A stretch of DNA of 64,000 bases from Lichenostomus cassidix (taxonomy: Eukaryota; Chordata; Aves; Passeriformes; Meliphagidae). The notes under the pieces are model-generated. The model had not been told where the DNA came from. It did not search any database and saw only the letters and a list, made by a program, of their open reading frames with translations. Both the position numbers and the translations under genes were made by a program. Location of the stretch: the NCBI GenBank assembly GCA_008360975.2, contig VLJF02000839.1, positions 1 through 64,000 on the forward strand. Direction: 5' to 3'. This document shows, one piece after another, positions 1 through 9,097 of the stretch (its first letter is position 1; each line of letters starts with the position of its first letter).

Positions 1-740
1 TGTGGTCATTGAGGGGTCACTGCAGTCATGGGGAGTCACTGGGGTCATTGAGGGGTCAGTGAGGGGTCACTGTGGTCATTGAGGAGTCACTGTGGTCACT
101 GAGGTGGCACTGTGGTCATTGAGGGGTCACTGTGGTCATGGGGAGTCACTGTGGTCACTGGACAGTCATTGCGGCCGTGGGGAAGAGGGTCACTGTGGTG
201 ACAGAGGTGACACTGTGGTGGCACTGCGGTCATGGGTGTGGCGCTGTGGTCACAGTGGGGTCACTGTGGTCACTGGGTGGACCATGGGCATGGGGGGTCA
301 CTGTGCTCCTGGGGGTGTCACTGTCACCACGGGTGGTCACTGCATCGGGGGTGTCACTGTCACCACGGGGGTGTCACTGTCACCACGGGTGTGTTGCTAC
401 ACCATGGGGGTGTCACTGTCACCATGGGGTGTCTGTCATCGTGGGGTGTCACTGTCATCGTGGGGTGTCACTGTCACCATGGGTGTCACTATCACTGTGG
501 GGGTGTCACTGTCACCACAGGTGTGTTGCTGTCACCATGGGGGTGTCACTGTCACCACGGGGTGTCACTGTCAGCGTGGGGTGTCACTGTCACCATGGGG
601 TGTCACTGTCACTGTGGGGTGTCACTGTCACTGTGAGGGGTCACCACTGTCATGGGGTGTCACTGTCACTGTGGGGGTGTTACTGTCACCATGGGGTGTC
701 ATTGTCACCACGGGGGTGTCACTGTCACCATGGTGTGTCC
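1..740. repeat. Minisatellite, GTCACTGT(C/G) family
   Basis: The first 300 bases are degenerate copies of a unit like GGGGTCACTGTGGTCATTGA. They grade into about 20-bp copies of GGGTGTCACTGTCACCATG up to about 740. The open frames here are stop-poor repeat, not protein. If the ATP1A2 exon call holds, this lies in ATP1A2 intron 1. Confidence 0.85.
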
Positions 741-780
741 CCAAAGGTGGGCAGAGGGAGATCCCCCCAGGGCTGCACGG

Positions 781-1010
781 GGGAGGGGGGGCAGAGCCCT
801 CCGTCTCAGTGTGGGGTGGCAGTGTCACCGCTGTCCCCAGGGTTCCCTGGTGGCACTGCGGGAGGGGGGCAGAGCCCTCAGTGGGGGTGGCAGTGTCACC
901 GCTGTCCCCAGGGCTCCCCGGTGTCACCGCGGGAGGGGGGCAGAGCCCTCCATCACCGCTGTCCCCAGGGGTCTCCGGTGTCCCCAGGGGTCCCCGGTGT
1001 CACCGCGGGG
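781..1010. repeat. Three-copy tandem repeat, unit about 75 bp
   Basis: The motif GGGAGGGGGGCAGAGCCCTC recurs near 781, 859 and 931, each followed by a variant of CACCGCTGTCCCCAGGG. No coding exon is recognised; 1010-1230 is GC-rich with nothing identifiable. Confidence 0.7.
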
Positions 1011-1229
1011 GGGACAGGCGGTGGCGATGTCATGGAAAAGCTCCCAGAGCCAAAACCAACCCCGGGCGGGGGGGGCTGGGGGGCTCGAGTTACCGGGGGG
1101 GCACGGGGGGGAACCCCAACCCCCCACCCCCCTGACCCCCAAAACCACCGAGACCCCAACGGTGCCTCCGGAACCCTCCTGAGGGACCCCCGCCTTTGGG
1201 GGGGTGTCGGGTGTCGCGTGTCCCCCCCG

Positions 1230-1830
1230 CTTGGGGACAGTGCCAAGGGGACACCCGGGGGGGGTGGGGACAGCCGGGGGGGTCCCGGGGGGGGACACAA
1301 CATCCTGCGGGGTCTCCCCGGTTTTGGGCGGCTGCCCGGAGGGGCTGCGCTGGGTTTGGGGGGTCGCGGTGGTGCCAGCGGGGCGGGGGGGTCCCGGGGG
1401 TTCTGGGGTATCTCGGGGGATGCTGGAGGGTCCTGAGGGTGTCAGGGCTGTCCGGGGGTCCTGGGTGTCAGGGTGTCACGGGGAGGGTCAGGGTTTGGAG
1501 GTGTCGAGGAGTCCCAGGGGTCTCAGGTGTCCCTGGGGGTGTCTAGGGGTGTCTCGGGGGTTCCGGGGTTGTCCTGGGGTGTTCCAGGAGGGTCTTGGGT
1601 GTCCCGGTGTGTCCTGGGGGCTCGGGGGTGTCCCGGTGGGTCTCGGGGGTGTCGGGGGGTGGGGTCGGGGGTGTCCCGGGGGGTCTCGGGGTGTCCCGGG
1701 GGTGTCCGGGGGGTGTCCGGGGGGTGTCTCGGGGGTGTCCCGGTGGGTCCTGGGGGTGCCCGGGGGGTGGGCTCGGGGTGTCCCGGGGGTGTCCGGGGGG
1801 TGGGCTCGGGGGTGTCCGGGGGGTGGCTCG
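1230..1830. repeat. G-rich minisatellite, GGTGTCCCGGGGGTGTC family
   Basis: Dense degenerate tandem copies of a 10-20 bp unit rich in GGGG runs on the plus strand. Many runs of three or more G with short spacers make G-quadruplex formation plausible. 1830-1920 is a short non-repetitive GC-rich patch without a recognisable exon. Confidence 0.75.
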
Positions 1831-1919
1831 TGGCCAGCGGAGCTCAGCGCTCCCCCCGGGCGTTGCCAGGGCACCGCGAACGGCGATCGGGGCAGCCGCG
1901 GGCAGCGCGCCACGCGGGG

Positions 1920-2290
1920 GACACTGGGGACAGGGGGGACAGGGGGACACGGAGGGGACATTTGAGAGACTTGGGGTGACATGGGGGACATGGGGCGCAC
2001 GGGGGATACAGGGGGGATATGGGGGGACACGGGGGACATGGAGGACAGGGAGGGCACAGGGGGACACGGGGGACATGGGGGATGAGGAGGGGACATGAGG
2101 GGACACGGGGGGACATGGGGGGACACGGGGATAGGGACATAGGAGGGATACCGGGGGGACACGGGGACATGGGGACACGGAGGGACACGGGGGGACATAG
2201 GGGGAGATACCGGGGGGACATGGGGGTGACACGGGGGGACATGGAGGGCCATAGGGGACACAGGAGGGACACGGGGGGTTCCCACCCGCG
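1920..2290. repeat. Minisatellite, GGGGGACACGGGGGACATG family
   Basis: Tandem 10-19 bp units of GGGGGACATGGGGGACACG. The open frames on both strands are low-complexity shadows of the repeat. Confidence 0.8.
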
Positions 2291-2654
2291 GTTTGCGGCA
2301 CGGGGGTTGCTCTGCGCCCCCCACCCCAAATAAAGCCCCCTCCTCAAGGGGTTCTGCCGCCCACGAGTGTCGGGGGGGTCTGGGGGGGCTTTAGGGGAGC
2401 GATGGGGGGGTTGGGACACCCCGATTTGGGGAGGGGGTCCCGCGTGGGGCGGTGCCACCTGCTCGGTGTCCCCACGGGGGTGCCCTGCGACAGCGTGGGG
2501 GGGTCCCGGGGGGACTGTCCGGTGGGCAGCGCGTGGGTTTTGGGGGGGTCAGGGGGTGAGGGTCCCGCGTGGGGTCTCCGCGGTGTCCCGAGGGTGTGCC
2601 GGGGGTTGTCACGCGTGGGGGGAGTGCGGGTCTGGGGCAGGGTGGTCGCACCTC

Positions 2655-2960
2655 TTAGAGGGGGTGTCCCGAGTGGGTTTGGGGCGTCCCGGGTGGGTTT
2701 GGAGTGCCCCAAATGGGTTTGGGGTGCTCCAAATGGGTTTGGGGTGTCCCGGGTGGGTTTGGGGTGCTCCGAGTGGGTTTGAGGTGCCCCAGCTGGGTTT
2801 GGGGTGCTCCGGGTGGGTTTGGAGTGCCCCAAATGGGTTTGGGGTGCTCCAAATGGGTTTGGGGTGTCCCGGGTGGGTTTGGGGTGCCCCAAATGGGTTT
2901 GGGGTGTCCCGGGTGGGTTTGGGGTGTCCCGGGTGGGTTTGGGGTGTCCCGGGGGGCTGC
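2655..2960. repeat. 20-bp minisatellite, GGTGGGTTTGGGGTGTCCCG
   Basis: About 15 highly regular 20-bp units alternate between GTCCCGGGTGGGTTTGGG and GCCCCAAATGGGTTTGGG. This is among the most homogeneous arrays in the window. It ends about 130 bp downstream (in gene direction) of the proposed ATP1A2 exon 1 donor. Confidence 0.9.
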
Positions 2961-3089
2961 GGTCCGCGCCTGAGCGGTGCGGGGTCGGGGCGCGGGGTGG
3001 TCGCGGGTGGGTGGGCAGCTCTGGCTGGGGGTCTGGGGGGTTTCTGGGTGCCCCGCGTGGCTCCGTGCCCCTCGCCGCCCCCTACTCAC

Positions 3090-3101
3090 CCCTCTGCCCA
3101 T
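3090..3101 (-). CDS. ATP1A2: Na,K-ATPase alpha-2 subunit, first coding exon only (ATP1A2)
   Basis: On the minus strand a strong Kozak context (CAGCGCCATGG) begins four codons, Met-Gly-Arg-Gly, followed at once by the consensus donor GTGAGT (3089-3084). Alpha subunits of the Na,K-ATPase begin with a first coding exon of this size: ATP1A1 starts MGKG, ATP1A2 starts MGRG and ATP1A3 starts differently. The position beside KCNJ9 also fits, because human ATP1A2 lies close to KCNJ9. The mature protein would be the catalytic P-type pump subunit of muscle, heart and glia. The remaining exons must lie to the left of the window, because no alpha-2 sequence was recognised in 1-3089. The main doubt is that only 12 coding bases are available; the support is the codon string, the donor and the synteny together. 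Confidence 0.6.
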
Positions 3102-3560
3102 GGCGCTGCTGTCGCCGCTCCCGGCCCGGGGACACTTTGGGGGGGGGGGAGGCGACAGCGGCCAGAAAAACCCCGCGAGCCCCGCCCGGCCCGGCCCCCC
3201 CCGCCCCCAGCCCGCCCCCAGCCCCAACCCCGCCGGGGGTCCCGGGGGGGCGCTGGGAACGCAGGTGCGCGGGGGGAGGGCTGACCCCTGCCGACCCCCC
3301 AAACCCGGGGGGACCCCAACGTCCGGACCCCCCGCGGAGCCGTTCGGGGGGGTTTGGGCTGACCGGACACTCCGGACACTGCCCCCCAACCCCGGCCGGA
3401 GCAGGGCTGAGCCCGGGGGTGGTTTTTGGGGAGGGGGATCCCCGGAGTGGGGAGCGCCCAGTACTCCCAGTCTGACCCCGCTGGCGCCCAGTGCTCCCAG
3501 TCTGACCCGCTGGCAGCGGGAGCGGCCGGGAATGCGGCCGGGGGCTAAAATTAGCCCGGA
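3102..3560 (-). promoter_or_regulatory. ATP1A2: Probable ATP1A2 5'UTR and CpG-rich promoter with MEF2-type site
   Basis: This stretch is mostly non-repetitive and CpG-rich, unlike the flanking minisatellites, and lies directly upstream of the MGRG start. At 3545-3554 CTAAAATTAG matches the MEF2 consensus YTA(A/T)4TAR exactly and sits in a 16-bp near-palindrome. It could also act as a TATA-like element. The transcription start is not determined. Confidence 0.5.
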
Positions 3561-3594
3561 TGGCCCAGAGTTGGGGGGACTCGGGGGGGCGAGG

Positions 3595-4440
3595 GGGGGA
3601 CAGGGGGGCTGTGCCAGGATGGGCTGTGCCAGGATCGGCTGTGCCAGGATGGGCTGTGCCACGATCGGCTGTGCCAGGATCGGCTGTGCCAGGAATCCGA
3701 CTGTTCCCTGGGGATCAATGGTCTCCGGGATCTGACTGTTCCCAGGATCTGACTGTTCCTTGGGATTGGCTGTTCCCAGGGATCCCACTGTTCCCAGGGA
3801 TCCGACTGTTCCCTGGGAACGACTGTTCCTTGGGAGTGGCTGTTCCCAGGGATTGGTTGTCCCCAAGGGATTGACAGTGCCCCAGGACTGGCTGTACCTG
3901 GGGACAAGGTTGTTCCCAGGGTCTGACTGTTCCCATGGATCCAGCTGTTCCCAGGGTCTGAGGGTTCCCAGATATCCAGCTGTGCCCAGGCACCGACTGT
4001 TCCTGGGAGTCTGACTGTTCTTGGGATCCAGCTGTTCCCAGGGACCCACTGTGGCTACGTCCGACTGTTCCCACAGTCCGGTTGTGCCCACCGAGGCTGT
4101 TCCTGGGAAGTTGTTTATTCCCAGTGTCTGATTGTTCCCAGACTCTGGCTGTTCCCGGGATTCAGCTGTTCCTGGGATCTGACTGTGCCCATGGAAGCTG
4201 TTCCAGGCTGTTCCCAGGGTCTGATTGTTCCCTGGACCTGCTCATTCCCAAACCAGGGCTGTTCCCAGTGTCTGGTTGTTGCCGGGATCCGATTGTTCCC
4301 GAATTCCAGTTATTCTGTAGTTCCAGTTATTCCCAAATTCCAGTTATTCCCTAATTCCAATTATTCCCAAACTCCATTTATTCCCGAACTCCGGTTATTC
4401 CCGAATTCCAGTAGTTCCCGGGATCCGGCTGTCCCTGTCC
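3595..4440. repeat. Minisatellites: GCTGTGCCAGGATCG then CTGTTCCCAGGGATC
   Basis: 3605-3690 holds 15-bp copies of GGCTGTGCCAGGATG. From 3690 a related 17-19 bp unit GACTGTTCCCAGGGATC takes over and drifts to TTATTCCCAAATTCCAG by 4430. Confidence 0.85.
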
Positions 4441-4499
4441 CCCCCCATCCCCTCAGTGTCCCCAGTGCCAAGGTCCCCTCCCAGCGCCCCCCCGGCTCT

Positions 4500-4513
4500 G
4501 TCTCCATGGCAAC
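4500..4513. promoter_or_regulatory. RFX X-box-like motif
   Basis: GTCTCCATGGCAAC matches the RFX consensus (GTNNCC ATGG YAAC). It lies in a short unique patch (4440-4640) between two arrays in the ATP1A2-KCNJ9 gap. Function is inferred from the motif only. Confidence 0.35.
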
Positions 4514-4639
4514 CGCCAAGGGCAGCTCAAGGGCGGGGGGGCTTGTGGGGGGGTTGCCCTGGGGCCCCGCACCCCCCGCACCAGTGACACCAGTCCGCAC
4601 CAGTTATCGGCTCCCCCAGCCCGCCGCTGCGCCGGCCGC

Positions 4640-6370
4640 GCCCTCCCAGTGCCGCCCAGTGTCGTCCCAGTATGGACACGGGCGCGCCCTGAACCCCCAG
4701 TGCAGACCAGTCCTCCCAGTGCTGACCAGTCTTCCCAGTCTGGACCAGTCCCCCCAGTCCGGACCAGTCCCCTCAGTTGAACCAGTCTCCCCAGTGCGGA
4801 CCAGTCCCCCCAGTGCAGCCCAGTCCCCTCAGTCTGTACCAGTCCCCCCAGTCCGGACCAATCCCCCCAGTCCGGACCAGTCCCCCCAGTGCAGCCCAGT
4901 TCCCCCAGTCCACACCAGTCTCCCCAGTCCGGACCTGCACCCCCAGTATCTCCCAGTCTGCCCCAGTGTTCTCCCAGTCTCCCCCAGTACTGCCCAGTCT
5001 GCCCATCTTTCCCATCATCGTTCCCAGTCTGTCCCAGTGCCTCCCAGTTTCCACAGTATGTGTTATTCCTCCCAGTGCTCCCAGTCCATTCCAGTTGCCT
5101 GGGTTCATCCCAGTCCCTCCAGTCCATCCCAGTGGTTGTTGTGTTGTGTCCCCAGTCTGTCCCAGTCCTTCCAGTGCCCACAGTCTTCCCAATTCCTCAG
5201 TCCTCCCAGTCCCCCCAGTCTGTCCCATTCCATCCCAGTGCCTCCAGTCCTCAGTTCCCAGTCCTCCCAGTGCCCCCAGCATGTTCCAGTCCCCCCAGTG
5301 CCTCCAGTCTGTCCCAGTCCTGTGTGGGTGGCTCCCAGTCTGTCCCAGTCCATCCCAGTGTCCCCGGTCCATCCCAGTCCCTCCCAGTCTTCCCAGTCTG
5401 TCTGTCCCAGTTCCCCCAGTCCTTGCAGTGCCCCCAGTCTGTCCCAGTCCATCCCAGTTCTCCCAGTTCCTGTCTATCCCAGTCCCCCCAGTGCCTCCAG
5501 TCCATCCCAGCCATGGCCAGTTACTCTGGTCCTGCCACCCCTTTGTCCCCTCACTGTCCCTCCCTTGTCCCCCTCTGTCCCCTCCTTGTCCCCCTCTGTC
5601 CCCTCCTTGTCCCCCTCTGTCCCCCTTCTGTCCCGCTCTGTCCCTCTCTGTCCCCCTACTGTCCCCCCGTCCCCCGTCCTTTCGCTGTCCCCCTTGTCCC
5701 CCCGCTGTCCCCCGCTGCCCCCAAGCTGAACAAACACCGATGACGCGGGACTGGGGCCACGTGCCGGGATTGTCCCCACGGGGGACCCGGGGACCTGCCC
5801 ACGCCCCTCCCACCCCCTGACCACAGCCCTCCCAGTCCTCCCAGTCCATCCAGTCCCTCCCAGTTCACCCAGACCTTCCAGCCATCCCCTCCCAGTCCTC
5901 CCCAGTCCATCCCAGTCTCCCACGTCGTCCCAGTCCATCCCAATATCCCCAGTGCTCCCCAGCGCCCCTCCCAGTCCTCCCACTACTCGTCCTCACCCCA
6001 GTTCCCCCCCAGTCCCCCCGCAGCCCCCTCCCAGTCCCCCCAGTCCCTCCCACACCCCCCCAATCCCCCCCAGTCCCCCACCAGTCTCTCCAACACACTC
6101 CCCCAGTCCCCCAGTCCCTCCCAGTCCCCCTCAGTCCCTCCCAGTCCCTCCCAGCCCCCCAGTGCCCCCAGTCCGTCCACTCCCTTGTCCTCAGTCCCCA
6201 GTCCCCCCCAGTTCCCCCAGTTCCCCCTAGTCCCTCCCAGTCTCCCAGTCCCCCAGTCCCTCCCAGTTCCCCCAGTGCCCCCAGTCCGTCCCTCTCCCCC
6301 TTCCCCAGTCCTTCCCAGTCTCCCCCAGTCCTTCCCAGTCTCCCCCCAGTTCCCCCAGTCCCCTGGCCGT
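4640..6370. repeat. Minisatellite, CCCAGTCCCCCCAGTC family (1.7 kb)
   Basis: Copies of a 10-11 bp core CCAGTCCCCC, interrupted by TGTCCCCCT-type units at about 5540-5720 and a unique GC-rich patch at 5720-5820. It resembles the array in USF1 intron 9 but carries no exon-derived insert that I can see. The frames of 514 and 358 codons across it are low complexity. Confidence 0.85.
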
Positions 6371-6464
6371 GCCCCGCCGCCCCCCGCCCCGCGCAGCTGC
6401 TGCCCGTGGGCGGCAGGAATGTGACACCAGGGGGGACACGGGGACACGGCGGGGGGGGCGACAC

Positions 6465-6885
6465 GCGTGTGCAACACAGAACATGAATGTGCAACACAAG
6501 ACACATGTGTGCAACACAGGACACGCGTGTGCAACACAGGACATGAATGTGCAACACAGGACACATGTGTGCAACACAGAACATGAGTGTGCAACACAAG
6601 ACACATGTGTGCAACACACAGAACACGAGTGTGCACCACAAGACACGCGTGTGCAACACAGAACATGAATGTGCAACACAGAACATGAGTGTGCAACACA
6701 GGACACCCGTGTGCAACACACAGAACACGCGTGTGCACCACACAGAACACGAGTGTGCACCACAAGACACGAGTGTGCAACACAGGACACTAGTGTCTAA
6801 CACAGAACACGCGTATGCAACACACAGAACACGCGTGTGCAACACACGACACGCGTGTACACACACAGGACACGCGTGTCGGAGC
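6465..6885. repeat. Minisatellite, ACACGAGTGTGCAACACAGA family
   Basis: About 20 copies of a 20-24 bp unit GTGTGCAACACAGAACATGA, with alternating CACGCGTGTGC purine-pyrimidine stretches that could favour Z-DNA. Confidence 0.9.
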
Positions 6886-7039
6886 TCGGGGGCGCTGGGG
6901 GGTCGTGTGACCCCAAGTGTCGCTGGTTTTTTGGGGAGGGTCGCAGCCCCTGTCCCCCCGACCCCCCCACGCGCGACGGGGCGGGGCGGGAAAGGGGGCG
7001 GGGCCAGAGGGTGGGCGGGGCGTTGGTGGGGCTCAGCCG

Positions 7040-7375
7040 CCGTTCGGCCCCACTCGGCTGCGTTCGCTTCTGCTCGGCCCAAATCGGCTCCATTCGGCTC
7101 TGTTCGGCTCCGTTTTACTCCTCTCAGCCTCGGCTCGGCTCCGCTCGGCTCCTCTGGGCTGCGCTCAGCTGCGCTCGGCTCTTTTCGGTTCCGTTCGGCT
7201 TCCTTCGGCCCTGCTCGGTTCCGTTCGGCTTCTCTCGGCTCCGCTCAGCCTCGCCTCGGCTCCTTTCGTCCTCTTTCGGCCCTGCTCGGTTCTGTTCGGT
7301 TCCGTTCGGCCTCTTTCGGCCCTGCTCGGCTCCAATCGCCTCCGCTCGGCTCCGCTCGGCTCCGCATCCCCCAGC
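7040..7375. repeat. Minisatellite, TCGGCTCCGTTCGGC family
   Basis: Tandem 10-bp units GCTCCGTTCG/GCTCTGCTCG, CpG-dense. Several frames read Ser/Ala/Arg/Leu low complexity on the plus strand; none is a convincing exon. 6890-7040 is a unique CpG-rich patch with no recognised gene. Confidence 0.85.
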
Positions 7376-7489
7376 GCCGCCCCTCCTCCAATTTAGGGTG
7401 TCCTCCTTGGGGACACTGGGGAAGGGGCGGCCGTGACGGGGGGCTCTGTGTCGTCGGCCACCTCAGTGACCCCTGCCCGTGGTGTCACC

Positions 7490-7640
7490 GGGGTCTCGGT
7501 GCCCCTCGCCCACCCTGGATGTCCCCATGTCCTTAGAGAGACCCCTGATGTCCATCCGGCATGTCCCCATGTCCTTGGAGGGACCCCCATGACCACCTGG
7601 ATGTCCCCATGTCCTTGGAGACCCCCTGCCCACCCTGACG
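7490..7640. repeat. Three-copy repeat, unit about 45-50 bp
   Basis: GGATGTCCCCATGTCCTT(A/G)GAG recurs three times, followed by a unique stretch 7640-7800 with no recognised gene. Confidence 0.7.
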
Positions 7641-7828
7641 GTCCTTGCAGGGGTGGCACTGTCCCCTGCCTGCCACCCCTGTAGGAATTTGGGGGTGAGG
7701 GGACTCTGCCCACCCCTGTTTCACCCCAAATTCCTCCGTGGACCCGCCGGATTGGCCCCCCGAAACCAGGGACACCCCAAACCCACCCCCGCACCCCAAA
7801 ATGACCATCACTGGCAGAATGGGGGATT

Positions 7829-7834
7829 TTTATT
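7829..7834 (-). terminator. KCNJ9: Polyadenylation signal AATAAA, probable KCNJ9 3' end
   Basis: TTTATT on the plus strand is AATAAA on the minus strand, about 950 bases downstream of the KCNJ9 stop. The following minus-strand sequence (7828 down to about 7770) is GT-rich, as expected downstream of a cleavage site. The whole seven-unit array would then lie in the KCNJ9 3'UTR. Confidence 0.55.
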
Positions 7835-8815
7835 AAACAGACCCACATTTTGGGGACATCACCGTGATCCGGGGCTGGCCAAGGTCCCGCTGCTGTCCTG
7901 AGGGGTTTTGGGGTCCCCATCGTCCCCAAAACCCAGGGACACCCCAAAGCCACCACCACCATTAGAATGGGGGGATTTGTATTATATACACCCAGATTTT
8001 GGTGGCATCACTGCGACTCGGGGCTGGCCAAGGTCGTATTGCTCCCGTGGGGGATTTTGGGGTTCCTTTTGCTTCCCGAGCACCCCACAAACCCAGGGAC
8101 ACCCCAAAGCCACCACCCGCACCCCAAACCCACCACCACCACCGTAACTGGGGGGATTTTTGTTCTATAAATCAATGCTTTGGTGACATCACCGTGACTC
8201 GGGGCTGGCCAAGGTCCTATTGCTCTCCTGGGGGGTTTTGGGGTCCCCTTTGTCCCCCGAGCCCAGGGACACCCCAAATCCACCACCACCATCATAATAG
8301 GGGGATTTCCTATATACACCCAGATTTTTGGTGGCATCACTGCGACTCGGGGCTGGCCAAGGTCATATTGCTCTCGTGGGGGATTTTGGGGTTCCCTTTG
8401 TCCCCCGAGCCCAGGGACACCCCAAAGCCATCATAACGGGGGGGATATTTCCTATGTACACCCAGATTTTTGGTGGCATCACCGCGACTAGGGGCTGGCC
8501 AAGGTCCTATTGCTCTTGCGGGGGATTTTGGGGTCCCCTTTGTCCCCCGAGCCCAGGGACACCCCACAAACCCAGGGACACCCCAAACCCACCACAACCA
8601 TTGGAATGGGGGGATTTGTATTATATACACCCAGATTTCGGTGGCATCACTGTGACTCGGGGCTGGACAGGGTGCTGTTGCTGTCCCGAGGGATTTTGGG
8701 GTCCCCCGAGCCCAGGGACACCCCAAATCCAGCACCACCATCATAACGGGGGGATATTTCCTATATACACCCAGGTTTTGGTGGCATCACCGCGACTCGG
8801 GGCTGGCCAAGGTGC
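7835..8815. repeat. KCNJ9: VNTR of seven units seeded by the KCNJ9 stop-codon region
   Basis: The anchor GGGGCTGGCCAAGGT (or a variant) recurs at about 7871, 8020, 8201, 8349, 8491, 8659 and 8799, so units are 140-181 bp. The unit at 8799 is the genuine KCNJ9 coding end; the other six extend it into the 3'UTR. Each unit also carries a CCACCACCAT(T/C)A stretch, a TATATACACCCAGATTT stretch and a remnant of the terminal codons. Confidence 0.85.
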
Positions 8816-9097
8816 CGTTGCTCTCTCGGGGGGACATCTCGGGGTCCCCCTCGCCCCCCGCCGCCGCCGCCTCGTCCAGGCGGCTGGGGATTGACCAGTA
8901 CAGGTGGGCATCGCGGCGGGCGGCGGCGGCGGCGAGCTGGCGGGCGCTGCAGGCCGGGGTGGGCACGGGCACCGTGTGGTGGAAGCCGCCGTAGTCCACC
9001 TCGTAGAATCCTTCCTCCAGGCTGAGCAGCGGCGTGAAGCGGTGACCCCACAGCACCTCGTCCGCCAGGTAGGAGCTGCGCGCCTGGCACGTCATCC
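8787..9097 (-). CDS. KCNJ9: KCNJ9 coding exon 2 (C-terminal domain)
   Basis: It begins after the acceptor CCCCCAG (9100-9098) with GG-ATG-ACG, completing Gly312, and reads [18 protein letters not shown], a GIRK3 hallmark. It ends at TGA 8789-8787. Both its ends are duplicated into the flanking noncoding DNA. Confidence 0.93.

Noticed and set aside
2329..2334. Plus-strand AATAAA as the 3' end of IGSF8 or another gene
   Set aside because: No exon with Ig-like or other recognisable coding sequence precedes it, and the ATP1A2 exon places this region inside a minus-strand intron.
6465..6885. Regular short repeats resembling a CRISPR array
   Set aside because: There are no unique spacers; units abut directly and the context is vertebrate.
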